Source: Streptomyces sp. NBC_00572 (lineage in GTDB: Bacteria; Actinomycetota; Actinomycetes; Streptomycetales; Streptomycetaceae). From it: a stretch of 64,000 bases of DNA. Positions 45,352-54,900 of this stretch are shown here, piece after piece; within the stretch, counting starts at the first letter, position 1; each line of letters starts with the position of its first letter. The notes under the pieces were generated by a model. It did no database searches. It worked only from the letters and a program-made list of their open reading frames with translations, and had not been told where the DNA came from. Made by a program: the position numbers and the translations under genes. Location of the stretch: assembly GCF_026341815.1 (NCBI RefSeq), contig NZ_JAPENX010000001.1:310001-374000 (forward strand), given 5' to 3'.

Positions 45352-45747
45352 GTGAGCGATTTCGTACAGAGTCTGCGGCTGTGGTTCGCACCGCAGCGGA
45401 TCCGGGACGAGGGAGACACCCCCGACTACCGTTTCTCCCTCGCCAACGAGCGGACCTTCCTCGCCTGGATCCGGACCGCGCTCGCCCTGGTCGGCGGCGG
45501 CTTCGCCGTCGACCAGTTCCTGCCGGACCTGCGCTGGGGAGTCCGGGTGGGACTCGCGCTCGCGCTGCTCGCGGCCGGGGTGCTGTGCGCGCTGCGGGCG
45601 GTGAACCACTGGGTGCGCTGCGAGCGGGCGATGCGGCGCGGCGAGGACCTGCCGGGATCCCGGTTCCCCGCGGTGCTGAGCCTGGTGGTGGCGGTGGTGG
45701 CCGTCGCCATGGTGGTGGTCGTGCTCTTCGGCTGGGCGGGACGGTGA
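45352..45747 (+). CDS. YidH-like DUF202 membrane protein
   Basis: 131 residues. DUF202 family: LANERTFLAWIRTALALVGGGFAVD (core NERTFLAWIRTALAL) is the family signature, with three predicted membrane helices and a short basic loop. Function unknown; such proteins occur in inner membranes. It overlaps the next gene by 4 bp (GTGA), and that gene is a second DUF202 member. Confidence 0.88.
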   Translation: MSDFVQSLRLWFAPQRIRDEGDTPDYRFSLANERTFLAWIRTALALVGGGFAVDQFLPDLRWGVRVGLALALLAAGVLCALRAVNHWVRCERAMRRGEDLPGSRFPAVLSLVVAVVAVAMVVVVLFGWAGR

Positions 45748-46070
45748 CGGAGACCGCCTCCGGGATCGACGCGCGTGATCCCGGGCTCCAGCCGGAGCGG
45801 ACGCGGCTCGCGTGGCGGCGGACGACCCTGTCGTGCACGGTGGTGGCGGTGCTCGCCGTCAAACTGGCCGTGAGCGACGAGATCACCGCCGTCGGGCTCA
45901 CCGGGCTCGCGCTGTCGGCGCTCGTGTGGATCGGCTTCCTCGCCGTCGCGCACCGCCGGATCCGCTCCCTGAGCCCGGCCAGGCCGCAGCCCCTCTCCCA
46001 CCGGGGCGCGCTGCTCGCGGCCTCCTGCACGATCGCTCTGGCCGTCTTCGGGGCGGCGATGATCTGGTGA
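45744..46070 (+). CDS. Second DUF202 membrane protein, coupled to the first
   Basis: 108 residues from GTG 45744, which overlaps the upstream stop (GTGA). Family signature here is QPERTRLAWRRTTLSCTVVAV (core PERTRLAWRRTTL), followed by three hydrophobic helices. Its closest similarity is to the preceding gene, so the pair may form a complex; function unknown. It ends 27 bp before the convergent oxidoreductase gene. Confidence 0.88.
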   Translation: MTETASGIDARDPGLQPERTRLAWRRTTLSCTVVAVLAVKLAVSDEITAVGLTGLALSALVWIGFLAVAHRRIRSLSPARPQPLSHRGALLAASCTIALAVFGAAMIW

Positions 46071-46097
46071 TCCGCCCTGGGCGTCGCGGGGCGCGCT

Positions 46098-47027
46098 TCA
46101 GGGGACGGTGACGACGACCTTGCCGTTCAGGCCGCCCGCGGCGTTGGCACGCTGGGCGTCCGCCGCCTGTTCCAGCGGGAACGTCCTGGCCACCCGTACG
46201 GTGAGAACGCCCTCGTCGACCAGGTCCGCGAGGGCCGCGAGGTCGACCGGATCGGGGCGGACCCAGAAGTAGCGGCCGCCGAGCGCGAGGACCTCGCCGT
46301 CGGCGATCGAGGCGAGCCGGCCCTGGGGGGCGAGCAGCCCGGCGGAGATCCGCAGGAACGGTCCCCCGATGGTGTCGAGGACGGCGTCCACGCCCAGCGG
46401 GGCGAGGGCCCGGACCTGGTCGGCGAAGGTCGCCTCGTCGTAGCCGACCGGTTCGGCGCCCAGCTCGGCGACGCGTTCGAGGCCGGCGTCCCGGGCGGCG
46501 CCGATGACCCGGCAGCCGAGGTGGCGGGCGATCTGCACGCCCATGGAACCGACCCCGCCGGCCGCCGCGTGCACCAGGACGGTGTCGCCGGGGCGGACCG
46601 TGAGGGCCTGGTGGAGGGCCTGGTAGGCGGTGAGGCCGACGAGCGGCAGCGCGGCGGACTCCTCGAAGCCGACGGAGCGCGGCTTGCGGGCGAGGGTGCG
46701 GACGGGGGCGGCGACGTACTCGGCGAAGGTGCCCCGGGAGAGGAAGTCCTCGCGGACGTAGCCCATGACCTCGTCGCCCTCGGCGAACTCGGTGACGGAG
46801 ACTCCGGGCCGCACGACGACACCGGAGACGTCCCAGCCGGGGATGACGGGGAAGACCGCGTCCATCATTCCGTCGAGGTACCCGGCCTGGCACTTCCAGT
46901 CGACCGGGTTGACCGCGGCGGCCCGCACCTTGATCAGGACCGCGTCGGGTCCGATCTTGGGGTCGGGCAGCTCGCCGTACTCCAGGACCTCGGGGCCGCC
47001 GTACCGGCTGTAGCTGATCGCCTTCAT
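46098..47027 (-). CDS. NADP-dependent quinone-oxidoreductase-like MDR enzyme
   Basis: 309 residues from ATG 47027 (GAGGG upstream). Medium-chain reductase of the zeta-crystallin/quinone oxidoreductase type: GGPEVLEYGELPDP start, KVRAAAVNPVDWKCQAGY, GWDVSGVVVRPG, the cofactor loop VLVHAAAGGVGSMGVQIARHLG (core AAAGGVGSMGVQIA), and the GLNGKVVVTVP end. The zinc cysteines of classical alcohol dehydrogenases are absent, as expected in this branch. It should reduce quinones or enones with NADPH; role unproven. Divergent from an MBL hydrolase across a 151-bp gap. Confidence 0.9.
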   Translation of the reverse strand: MKAISYSRYGGPEVLEYGELPDPKIGPDAVLIKVRAAAVNPVDWKCQAGYLDGMMDAVFPVIPGWDVSGVVVRPGVSVTEFAEGDEVMGYVREDFLSRGTFAEYVAAPVRTLARKPRSVGFEESAALPLVGLTAYQALHQALTVRPGDTVLVHAAAGGVGSMGVQIARHLGCRVIGAARDAGLERVAELGAEPVGYDEATFADQVRALAPLGVDAVLDTIGGPFLRISAGLLAPQGRLASIADGEVLALGGRYFWVRPDPVDLAALADLVDEGVLTVRVARTFPLEQAADAQRANAAGGLNGKVVVTVP

Positions 47028-47178
47028 ACCCCGACCCTCGGTGCACCGGTGTCCGCCCGCAAGCCGGGGAGGTACGGGCGGGTCAGCGGGTCGAACGCCC
47101 GTACAGTCGCCTTTCCCCCGGCCCCCGCCAACTGGCACTCTTCCCCTGTCCAGTTGGGCTCTCACCCGGGGGAATCCC

Positions 47179-48090
47179 TTGTCTGCCACCGATCCCTACG
47201 TCGTCGCGCTCGCGCCGAACGTCCACGCCTTCGTCCAGCCCGACGGCGGCTGGTGCCTGAACAACGCCGGCTTCCTCGGCGACGCGCGCGAATCGCTGCT
47301 CGTCGACACCGCCGCCACCGAGCGCCGGGCCCGGCTGCTGCGGGAGGCGGTCCTCGCGGAGGGCCTCCCGCTGCCGAGGACGATCGTCTCCACCCACCAC
47401 CACGGCGATCACACCTACGGCAACGGGGTCTTCCTGCCGGAGGCTCGGATCGTCGGCCACGAGAACTGCCGGAGCGAGCAGCTGGCGGCCGGACACCAGC
47501 TCCATCTGCTGTGGCCGCAGACCGACTTCGGGAAGGTCGACATCCTGCCGCCGTCCATGACGTACCGCGAGCGCCTGACCCTGTACGTCGGTGACACCGA
47601 GGTACGGGTGATCCACCCGGGGCCCGCACACACCACGGGCGACTCGATCGTGCACCTTCCGGAGCACGGCGTCGTCTTCACCGGCGACCTGGTCTTCCAC
47701 GGCGGGACGCCCTTCCTGCCGATGGGTTCGCTCGCCGGGTCGCTGCGGGCGCTCGACCTGCTGCGCTCGCTCGACGCGCCGACGGTGGTGCCGGGGCACG
47801 GCCGGGTGACCGACCCGTCGGCGTACGACGCGACCGAGCGGTATCTGCTCTGGGTGCGCGAGCTGGCCACGGAGGGGTACGCGAAGGGCGCGACGCCGCT
47901 GGAGACGGCGCGGCGGGCGGAGCTCGGCGAGTTCGCCGCGTGGCGGGAGAGCGAGCGCCTGGTGGCCAACCTGCACCGGGCGTACGCGGAGCTGGAGGGC
48001 CTGCCGGAGGCGTCGCCGCTCGACCCGGTCACGGTCTTCGGCGACATGGCGGCGATGAACGGCGGGGTGCCGGTGGCCTGCCACGCGTAG
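47179..48090 (+). CDS. MBL-fold metallo-hydrolase
   Basis: 303 residues from TTG 47179 with GGGGGAA upstream. Metallo-beta-lactamase fold: the zinc motif is TIVSTHHHGDHTYGN (HxHxDH), the second ligands are HTTGDSIVHLPEHGVVFTGDLVF (core GDSIVHL and FTGDLVF), and GHGRV is the final His. The C-terminal third is helical (ERYLLWVRELATEG). It is probably a hydrolase of thioesters, lactones or other small substrates; no specific reaction can be given. Transcribed divergently from the quinone oxidoreductase gene and convergent with the glucarate dehydratase gene. Confidence 0.88.
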   Translation: MSATDPYVVALAPNVHAFVQPDGGWCLNNAGFLGDARESLLVDTAATERRARLLREAVLAEGLPLPRTIVSTHHHGDHTYGNGVFLPEARIVGHENCRSEQLAAGHQLHLLWPQTDFGKVDILPPSMTYRERLTLYVGDTEVRVIHPGPAHTTGDSIVHLPEHGVVFTGDLVFHGGTPFLPMGSLAGSLRALDLLRSLDAPTVVPGHGRVTDPSAYDATERYLLWVRELATEGYAKGATPLETARRAELGEFAAWRESERLVANLHRAYAELEGLPEASPLDPVTVFGDMAAMNGGVPVACHA

Positions 48091-48240
48091 CCCTTGGGCG
48101 GGCGGCGGGGTGGTGACGGTGGTGGTGGTGGTGGTGCGGACCGTGTGCGGGCGGGCCTTGCGGATGCCGGCCTTGCTCGGGCGGGCCTCGCACGGCGGGA
48201 CCTTGCGGGTGCGGGCCTCGCGCGGCGGGGCCCCGTGCGG

Positions 48241-49581
48241 CTACCAGCGTGGGACCTTCGGCGTGTGCCACTCCGGGTCGGCGACGCGCATCGCCGCCGC
48301 GTCGTCGCGGTCCCGCAGGCTGCCGTCGTCGTCGAGCCAGCGGCGGTGCAGGGCGGCGAGCGCGGCCCGGTCGAGTTCGACCCCGAGGCCGGGCGCGTCG
48401 GAGACGGTCAGCCGCCCGGCCCGGAAGACCGGGCGGGTGGTGACGACGTCCTCGGACTGCCACGGGTAGTGGGTGTCGCAGGCGTGGTGGAGCTCCGGCA
48501 GGGTGGCGGCGACCTGGGTCATGGCGGCGAGGCTGATGCCCAGGTGGGTGTTGGAGTGCATGGAGAGCCCGACGCCGTACGTCCGGCAGAGCGCGGCGAG
48601 TTCGCGGGTGCGCCCGAGGCCGCCCCAGTAGTGGTGGTCGCAGAGGACGATCTCTACCGCCCCCTTCGCGAAGGCCTCCGGGACCTCCTCGAAGGTCGTC
48701 ACGCACATGTTGGTGGCGAGCGGGACCTCGGTGCCGGCGGCGATCTCGGCCATCGCGTCGGTGCCGCTCGCCGGGTCCTCCAGGTACTCCAGCACGTCCT
48801 TGAGTTCGCGCGCGACGGCGAGGGAGGTCTCCACGGACCAGGCGCCGTTGGGGTCCAGGCGGAGCGGGCGGCCGGGGAACGCCTCGGCGAGCGCGCGGAT
48901 CGCCGCGATCTCCTGCTCCGGCGGGAACACCCCACCCTTGAGCTTGAAGGACCGGAAGCCGTACGCGCGGTCGAAGCGGCGGGCCTGGGCGACGATGCCT
49001 GCGGGGTCGAGGGCCGCTCCCCAGTCGTCGACGGGGCCCGTGGCCGGGTGGGTGGCCCAGCGGTAGAAGAGGTACGCGCTGTACTCGACGGTGTCGCGGA
49101 CCTTGCCTCCGAGGAGGGCGTGGACGGGCAGGCCGAGCGTCTTGCCGAGGGCGTCGAGGCAGGCGGTCTCGAAGGCGGAGACGACGGAGAGTCGGAGCTT
49201 GTCGGCGGTACGGACTCCGCGCAGGCCGCCGGCATCGACGCCGCTCGCCTCGCCCGGGCCGGGGGCCGGATCGGTGGTCGGGCCGGGGGCCGGATCGGTG
49301 GTCGGGCCGGTGGTCGGATCGGTGGCTTCCGCGAGCGCGAAGAGGTCGTTCACGTCCGTGACCGAGCGCCCCCGGAGCGTCTCGGTAAGGGGGCGCGCCA
49401 GGTCCAGGTAGACGCCGTCGCCGTACGTCTCCCCCAGGCCGCTCACCCCTCCCCTGGTGATCACTTCGACCACGAGCCGGGGCGTGTACGGCTGGTGAAC
49501 CCCCTGGACGTTGAGGAGAGGCGGGTCGGAGATGAGGATCGGGGTCAGCCGGACTTCGTCGACGATCAGCTTCGCATCCAT
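48241..49581 (-). CDS. gudD: Glucarate dehydratase-family enzyme (enolase superfamily)
   Basis: 446 residues, ATG 49581. It should dehydrate D-glucarate (or a related sugar diacid) to 5-keto-4-deoxyglucarate. Enolase-superfamily signatures are intact: KxK base in RSFKLKGGVFPP, DPNGAW, EDP, and the glucarate-family His in SMHSNTHLGIS. An unusual stretch near residues 89-110 contains a duplicated TTDPAPGP that inserts into the capping region, encoded by a DNA repeat at about 49258-49325. The rest of the length is as expected. It is divergent from the phosphotransferase gene and near no other sugar-acid gene. Confidence 0.88.
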   Translation of the reverse strand: MDAKLIVDEVRLTPILISDPPLLNVQGVHQPYTPRLVVEVITRGGVSGLGETYGDGVYLDLARPLTETLRGRSVTDVNDLFALAEATDPTTGPTTDPAPGPTTDPAPGPGEASGVDAGGLRGVRTADKLRLSVVSAFETACLDALGKTLGLPVHALLGGKVRDTVEYSAYLFYRWATHPATGPVDDWGAALDPAGIVAQARRFDRAYGFRSFKLKGGVFPPEQEIAAIRALAEAFPGRPLRLDPNGAWSVETSLAVARELKDVLEYLEDPASGTDAMAEIAAGTEVPLATNMCVTTFEEVPEAFAKGAVEIVLCDHHYWGGLGRTRELAALCRTYGVGLSMHSNTHLGISLAAMTQVAATLPELHHACDTHYPWQSEDVVTTRPVFRAGRLTVSDAPGLGVELDRAALAALHRRWLDDDGSLRDRDDAAAMRVADPEWHTPKVPRW

Positions 49582-49655
49582 ATGTGAACCCTATTCATGG
49601 ATGGGATCGATGACCAGAGGGCGTAGGGCCGTTTCACGACTCCCCTCTGGACGAC

Positions 49656-49674
49656 ATACCGACTGGTCGGTCAT
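49656..49674 (+). promoter_or_regulatory. TetR-type operator upstream of the phosphotransferase gene
   Basis: ATACCGACTGGTCGGTCAT contains the perfect palindrome ACCGAC TG GTCGGT. A 17-bp site identical at 15 of 17 positions lies in front of the SDR gene at 57997-58013 (opposite orientation). It is 40 bp before the start of the phosphotransferase gene and probably also within reach of the gudD promoter. Confidence 0.8.
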
Positions 49675-49713
49675 CATGAACGCCGACCGAAGCCGATCCG
49701 GAGGTACGCACGT

Positions 49714-50733
49714 ATGAGTTCCGCCCCGCCGCCAGGTCTCGACCCCGAGCAGCTGCGCCGCTTCCTCGACCGCGAGCGCCCCGGCCTGGTGTCCGGCCCC
49801 CTCGAAGCCCGACTGATCGAAGGCGGCCGGTCGAACCTGACGTACGTCGTGACCGACGGCGCCGGCCGCTGGGTCGTCCGTCGGCCGCCGCTCGGTCACG
49901 TCCTCGCCACCGCCCACGACATGCGGCGTGAGCACCGCGTCATCAGCGCCCTGCACACCACGGACGTGCCGGTGCCGGAGACACTGCTGCTCTGCGAGGA
50001 CGACTCCGTGCTCGGGGCGCCCTTCTACGTCATGGAGTTCGTCGACGGGACGCCGTACCGCTCGGCCGGAGAACTCGCCGCGCTCGGCCCCGACCGCACC
50101 CGCGCCGCCGTCCTCGGCCTCGTCGACACCCTCGTCGACCTGCACGCGGTGGACCCGGCTGCCGTCGGGCTCGGCGACTTCGGGCGCCCCGAGGGCTTCC
50201 TCGACCGGCAGCTGCGCCGCTGGGGCAAGCAGCTCGACGCCTCGCGCGGCCGTGAACTGCCCGGGATCGACGAGCTGCACGCCGCCCTCGGCCGTGCGCT
50301 GCCCGCATCGCCGGCGCCCACCGTGATCCACGGCGACTACCGGCTCGACAACGTCCTCATCGACGACGACCGCATCAGGGCCGTCCTCGACTGGGAGATG
50401 TCCACCCTCGGCGACCCGCTGACCGACCTCGGCCTGCTCGTCATGTACAGCACGCCGCTCGATCTGCCGGGCTCCCCCATCTCCACCACCGCCACGGCCC
50501 CCGGGCACCCCACCGCCGCCGAACTGGTCGAGCGCTACGCCGCCCGCTCGGGCCGCGACACCTCCGGCCTCGCCTGGTACACCGCCTTCGCCTGGTTCAA
50601 GCTCGCTGTGATCCTGGAGGGCATCCACTACCGCTGGACCCTCGGGCAGACGGTCGGCGCGGGCTTCGACCGCATCGGCGAGCTCGTCCCCGTCTTCATC
50701 GAGCACGGCCTGACCACCCTTCAGGAGGGCTGA
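49714..50733 (+). CDS. Phosphotransferase-family (APH/ACAD10-like) protein
   Basis: 339 residues from ATG 49714 with GGAGG 9 nt upstream. APH/choline-kinase fold: nucleotide pocket VVRRPP, catalytic loop VIHGDYRLDNVLIDD (HGDxxxxN), and metal-binding AVLDWEMSTLGDPLTDLG (DWE in place of DFG). This is the branch linked to acyl-CoA dehydrogenases (ACAD10/11), in which a hydroxy-acyl compound is phosphorylated before dehydration and oxidation. The adjacent acyl-CoA dehydrogenase, 6 bp downstream, supports this. A TetR-type operator precedes it. Confidence 0.9.
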   Translation: MSSAPPPGLDPEQLRRFLDRERPGLVSGPLEARLIEGGRSNLTYVVTDGAGRWVVRRPPLGHVLATAHDMRREHRVISALHTTDVPVPETLLLCEDDSVLGAPFYVMEFVDGTPYRSAGELAALGPDRTRAAVLGLVDTLVDLHAVDPAAVGLGDFGRPEGFLDRQLRRWGKQLDASRGRELPGIDELHAALGRALPASPAPTVIHGDYRLDNVLIDDDRIRAVLDWEMSTLGDPLTDLGLLVMYSTPLDLPGSPISTTATAPGHPTAAELVERYAARSGRDTSGLAWYTAFAWFKLAVILEGIHYRWTLGQTVGAGFDRIGELVPVFIEHGLTTLQEG

Positions 50734-50739
50734 ACCACC

Positions 50740-51954
50740 ATGGACTTCGCCTACGACGCACGCACCGAGGAACTCCGCGCGAAGCTCCTCGCCTTCATGG
50801 ACGAGCACGTGTACCCGGCCGAGCGGACCGCCGAGGAGCAGCGCGCCCTGCTCGCCTCCCCGTGGGACACCCCGGCGGTCGTCGAGGAACTGAAGGCGGA
50901 GGCCAAGCGGCAGGGTCTGTGGAACCTCTTCCTCCCGGACGCGGAGTACGGTGCCGGGCTGACCAACCTCCAGTACGCGCCGCTCGCCGAGATCACCGGC
51001 CGCAGCCCGCACCTGGCCCCGACCGCCCTCAACTGCGCCGCCCCGGACACCGGGAACATGGAGCTGCTCGCCCAGTTCGGCGACGAGGCGCAGAAGAAGC
51101 AGTGGCTGGAGCCGCTCCTCGCCGGCGAGATCCGCTCGGCGTTCGCGATGACCGAGCCCGAGGTCGCCTCCTCCGACGCGACGAACATCGAGACCCGGAT
51201 CCGGCGGGACGGCGACTCGTACGTCGTCGACGGCCGCAAGTGGTACATCTCCGGGGCCATGAACCCCGACTGCAAGATCTTCATCGTCATGGGCAAGACC
51301 GACCCCGACGGCACGGACCTCCGCCGCCAGCAGTCGATGATCCTCGTGCCGCGCGACACCCCCGGCGTCGAGGTGCGGCGGGCGATGCAGGTCTACGGGT
51401 ACGAGGACCACTCCCACGGCGGCCACGCCGAGGTGATCTTCGACGACGTCCGCGTCCCCGCCTCGCACCTCATCGGCGAGGAGGGCGGCGGCTTCGCCAT
51501 CGCGCAGGCACGGCTCGGCCCCGGCCGCATCCACCACTGCATGCGGCTCATCGGCATGGCCGAACGGGCCGTCGAGCTGATGTGCCGCCGCGCGGTCTCC
51601 CGTACCGCCTTCGGCAAGACGCTCGCCCAGCAGGGCGTCGTGCAGAACTGGATCGCGGACGCCCGGGTGCAGATCGAGCAGCTGCGGCTCCTCGTCCTCA
51701 AGACGGCCTGGCTCATGGACACCGTCGGCAACCGGGGCGCGCACACCGAGATCCAGGCCATCAAGATCGCGACCCCGCGCGCGGTGGTCGACATCATCGA
51801 CAAGGCCGTGCAGGCGCACGGGGCGGGCGGGGTCTCGCAGGACTTCCCGCTGGCCGAACTGTGGGCGGCGGCGCGGACGCTGAAGCTCGCGGACGGGCCG
51901 GACGAGGTGCACCAGCGGTCGCTGGCGCGGCGGGAGCTGAAGAAGTACCTGTAG
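50740..51954 (+). CDS. Acyl-CoA dehydrogenase
   Basis: 404 residues, ATG 50740, 6 bp after the phosphotransferase gene. It should oxidise an acyl-CoA to the enoyl-CoA with FAD. Typical three-part fold: AFAMTEPEVASSDATNIET (core MTEPEVASSDA) in the middle sheet, RKWYISGAMNPDC, SHGGHAEVIFDDVRVP, and the C-terminal FAD/helix region GRIHHCMRLIGMAERAVELMCRR, core RIHHCMRLIGMAERA, and QAHGAGGVSQDFPLAELWAAARTLKLADGPDEVH (core GAGGVSQDF and DGPDEVH). No clear catalytic Glu in the LTYEG position can be named with confidence. It forms an operon with the phosphotransferase and probably handles hydroxy-fatty acids or similar compounds. Confidence 0.93.
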   Translation: MDFAYDARTEELRAKLLAFMDEHVYPAERTAEEQRALLASPWDTPAVVEELKAEAKRQGLWNLFLPDAEYGAGLTNLQYAPLAEITGRSPHLAPTALNCAAPDTGNMELLAQFGDEAQKKQWLEPLLAGEIRSAFAMTEPEVASSDATNIETRIRRDGDSYVVDGRKWYISGAMNPDCKIFIVMGKTDPDGTDLRRQQSMILVPRDTPGVEVRRAMQVYGYEDHSHGGHAEVIFDDVRVPASHLIGEEGGGFAIAQARLGPGRIHHCMRLIGMAERAVELMCRRAVSRTAFGKTLAQQGVVQNWIADARVQIEQLRLLVLKTAWLMDTVGNRGAHTEIQAIKIATPRAVVDIIDKAVQAHGAGGVSQDFPLAELWAAARTLKLADGPDEVHQRSLARRELKKYL

Positions 51955-51977
51955 CGCGGGCGCGGCGGCGGGTCCCC

Positions 51978-54900
51978 TCAGCCGAGTCGGAGGATGAGGG
52001 GGCCCGTCGCCGTCAGGACCGCCAGGTGCGTGTCGTCGACCCATTCGATGTCCTGTACCTCGCAGCCGAGTCGGATGCGGAGCAGCACCTCGGTGGTGTC
52101 GGCGGTGAACAGGGTCAGAGTGCCGCCGGCGGTGGCCGTGAGGACGGTGGGTCTGTCCTGCCGGGTCTGCAGCCGGAAAGCGCTGATCCGGGCCGTGTCG
52201 GGTCGCTTCACGGCACGTTCCGTACCGGACGTGCCACCGGGGCCGCCCGGCCAGGTGCGCACGGTGAGGGTGTCGTCGGCGAGGACGCCGACTGCCGGGC
52301 CGCCGGGCCAGAGGCCGAGGTCGAAGGGGACGGGGTCGAAGGTCGCCTCCTCCTCGTCCCCTCGGGCGTCGAGCTGCAAGAACTTCTCGCAGTGGATGTC
52401 CGCGCCGGGCAGGGCGAGCACCACCAGATCATGCGCCGTGACCGTGAGCGTCAGGTCGCTCACGTGGGTCTCCCCGTCCGGGCTTGAGTCGACGAATCGC
52501 TCCCTACTGGTGACCGCGTGCGTCCCGGTGAACGCGACGACGACTCCCCGCCCCACCGGGACCGCCTTGGCCGGGCTCCGCCTGGAGAAGGCGGTGTGCG
52601 TCGGGCCGGCTCCGGACGCGCCGTCCCCGTCCAGGGCGAAACGGCTTCCGCCGCGCCCGTGATCGCGGAGCACGGCGGCACGATGCGCCTTTCCGGGGAG
52701 GCCGATGACCCAGTCACGGGGGCTCCCTACGGTCACGCCACGCTTGCTGCTCGGCCTGCTCCCAGGGCGCCACGCCTCCACGTCCTCCCGCGCGGCGGCC
52801 GGAACCCTCCACCGCAGCACGGGCATCCCGGGATGGGCGGAGACCTCCCACAGGGCGTCGGGGTCGTCCTCCTCCGCCAACGACTCGCCGCTCACCCCGT
52901 CCCGCATGCGCAGGCCCGTGGCCGTGCGGGTGATCACGACCGGCTTCCGGTCCGCGAGGCCGGTCCGGAGGGACAGCACCCGGCTGCCCGGGGCCTCGTC
53001 GGGCTCGCGGGAGGAGGCCGGGGGCCACACCTTGGCCGTCAGGGCCTCGTGCCCGAGGGAGACGAGCAACGACGCGCGGCCGTCGGGCCCCTGACGCACC
53101 GCCAGCAGCAGGCGGACGGGGGCGTCCGTCCTCGTGCTGCCCACCCAAGCGCCCTGCGCGTCCCAGGTCTTCACCGAAGACGCGGTCGCCTGGTGGCAGA
53201 GCGGATCGCCGCCCGGCTCGTCCGGCGGCCCGAGCAGCAGCACGGGAGCGGCGCCGAACCCCACCCACTCCACGACGCGGAGCCCGTTCGCCTCGGTCGT
53301 CCTCACCGTGTGCCCGTCCTCACCACGGTGTGAGGGGCCGCCGACCGCGACGACGGAGCCGTACGCCTCCAGGGCGGTCACACCCCTCGTCCTCAGCCGT
53401 CGGCGGAGCACGCGGCACGCCGCGAAGCCCGATTCCGCGGCGTCGTCCGGGGAGACGTCCCACACGTTCAGGCGGGAGGGCCACCGTCGCCCGCGCCCCA
53501 GGACGACCGCCACCAGCAGGTCGCCGTCGTCCCGCTCCGCCACGGCGAGACGTTCGCCGCGCAGGACGCGCCCGCCCGGGAGGACGAGCGGGGCCCGGTC
53601 GGACGTCACGTGATGCAGGGTGACCCCGTCGCTCCGGTCGAGCACGGCGAGCACGCAGGCTCCGGCAAGGTCTGCCAACGCCCAGTCCGCCGCGTCGCCC
53701 CTCGCCACGGCGCCGAGGACGTCGCCGCTCTCCACATCGCACACGAGGACGCGCTCGGCGGTCCCGAGCGCGACCCATGGCCGGGACCGGTGGCCCCGCA
53801 CCGTGTCGACCGCACCGAACCCGGCGGGGAACTCGGCGCGGAAGCCGCCGCCCTCGACGTCCCAGGCCCGGACGAGGCCGTCCTGCCCGACGCCGACGAG
53901 CGTGGGCCCGCCGTGCACCGGGACGACGACGGCCTCGGTGACGGGGTGCGGGAAGGTGCCCACGGTCGCGTACGACACCGGCTCCACGTCCGCCCACTCG
54001 GTGTCCCAGGGAAGTTCCGGGTAGCGGTCCCGCACGGCGGCCGCGAGCTCGCCCGCGCCCGACTGGAAGGCGGAGAGGCGCAGATGGGCGGCGCGGACTC
54101 CCGGGTCGGTGTCGCTGTGCAGAACGGCGGCGCAGTGCGCGACCGTTCGGGCGGTGGTCCGCGCGGGCCCCGTGGTGGCCCGGTCGAGGACGCGCTGGAG
54201 GGCGGGCATGTCGGCGGTGAGCAGATATTCCGGGTCCAGGGCGAGGGTGTCGAGCAGTGTGGTGCCTTCGGCGTGCTCGGCGAGGTGGCGCCGGAGGTAG
54301 GGGGGCGCCTCGCCCCAGCGCGGGCCGCCCGGGCCGTCGGGGACGACGGTGGCGAGGTGGTCGGCGACCCGCTGCCGGACGCCGGAGTCGAACGTGCTGC
54401 GCAACGCGTCCGCGTACGCCTGGTGGTAGAGGCGGTAGACGGAGCGGCCGTCGGCGTCCAGGTCCTCGACGAGGTACTCGCCCGCCGTGTCGAGCAGCCA
54501 GGCCAGGTCCTCCCAGGCGAAGGTCGTGCCGGGTTCGGGGTGGCAGGCCGCGGCGACCGCGCGCCAGACCTGGTCCGGGGGCAGGCCGGCGCCCTCGGAC
54601 AGGGCGAGGGCCCCCAGGAGGGCGAAGCCTCGTTCGGCGTCCGGGCCCAATCGGTGGCGGAGGACCCGGAGGAAGGTGTCGCCGGGGCTTTCGCCGACCT
54701 CCGGTACGCGGGTGCGCCAGTCGGGGGCGGTCGTGTCGATGGCGCGGGCCGCGCGGCCCAGGTAGCGCGCGGCGATGCGGGCGGAGAGGAAGCCGCCGTG
54801 GACGCGGGCGGCGATCTCCTCGGCGACCGTCTTGGCGGCGGCGTCGTCGTACGGGCCCTTGCTGGCGGGGCCGTCGGGGGCCTGGAGCAGGCGGCGGGCG

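Noticed and set aside
48110-48140. GTG/GGT trinucleotide run
   Set aside because: Simple-sequence run after the MBL gene stop; the apparent poly-Val or poly-His frames have no start or homology.
49591-52044. An 817-codon minus-strand open frame
   Set aside because: Shadow of the phosphotransferase and acyl-CoA dehydrogenase genes on the plus strand.
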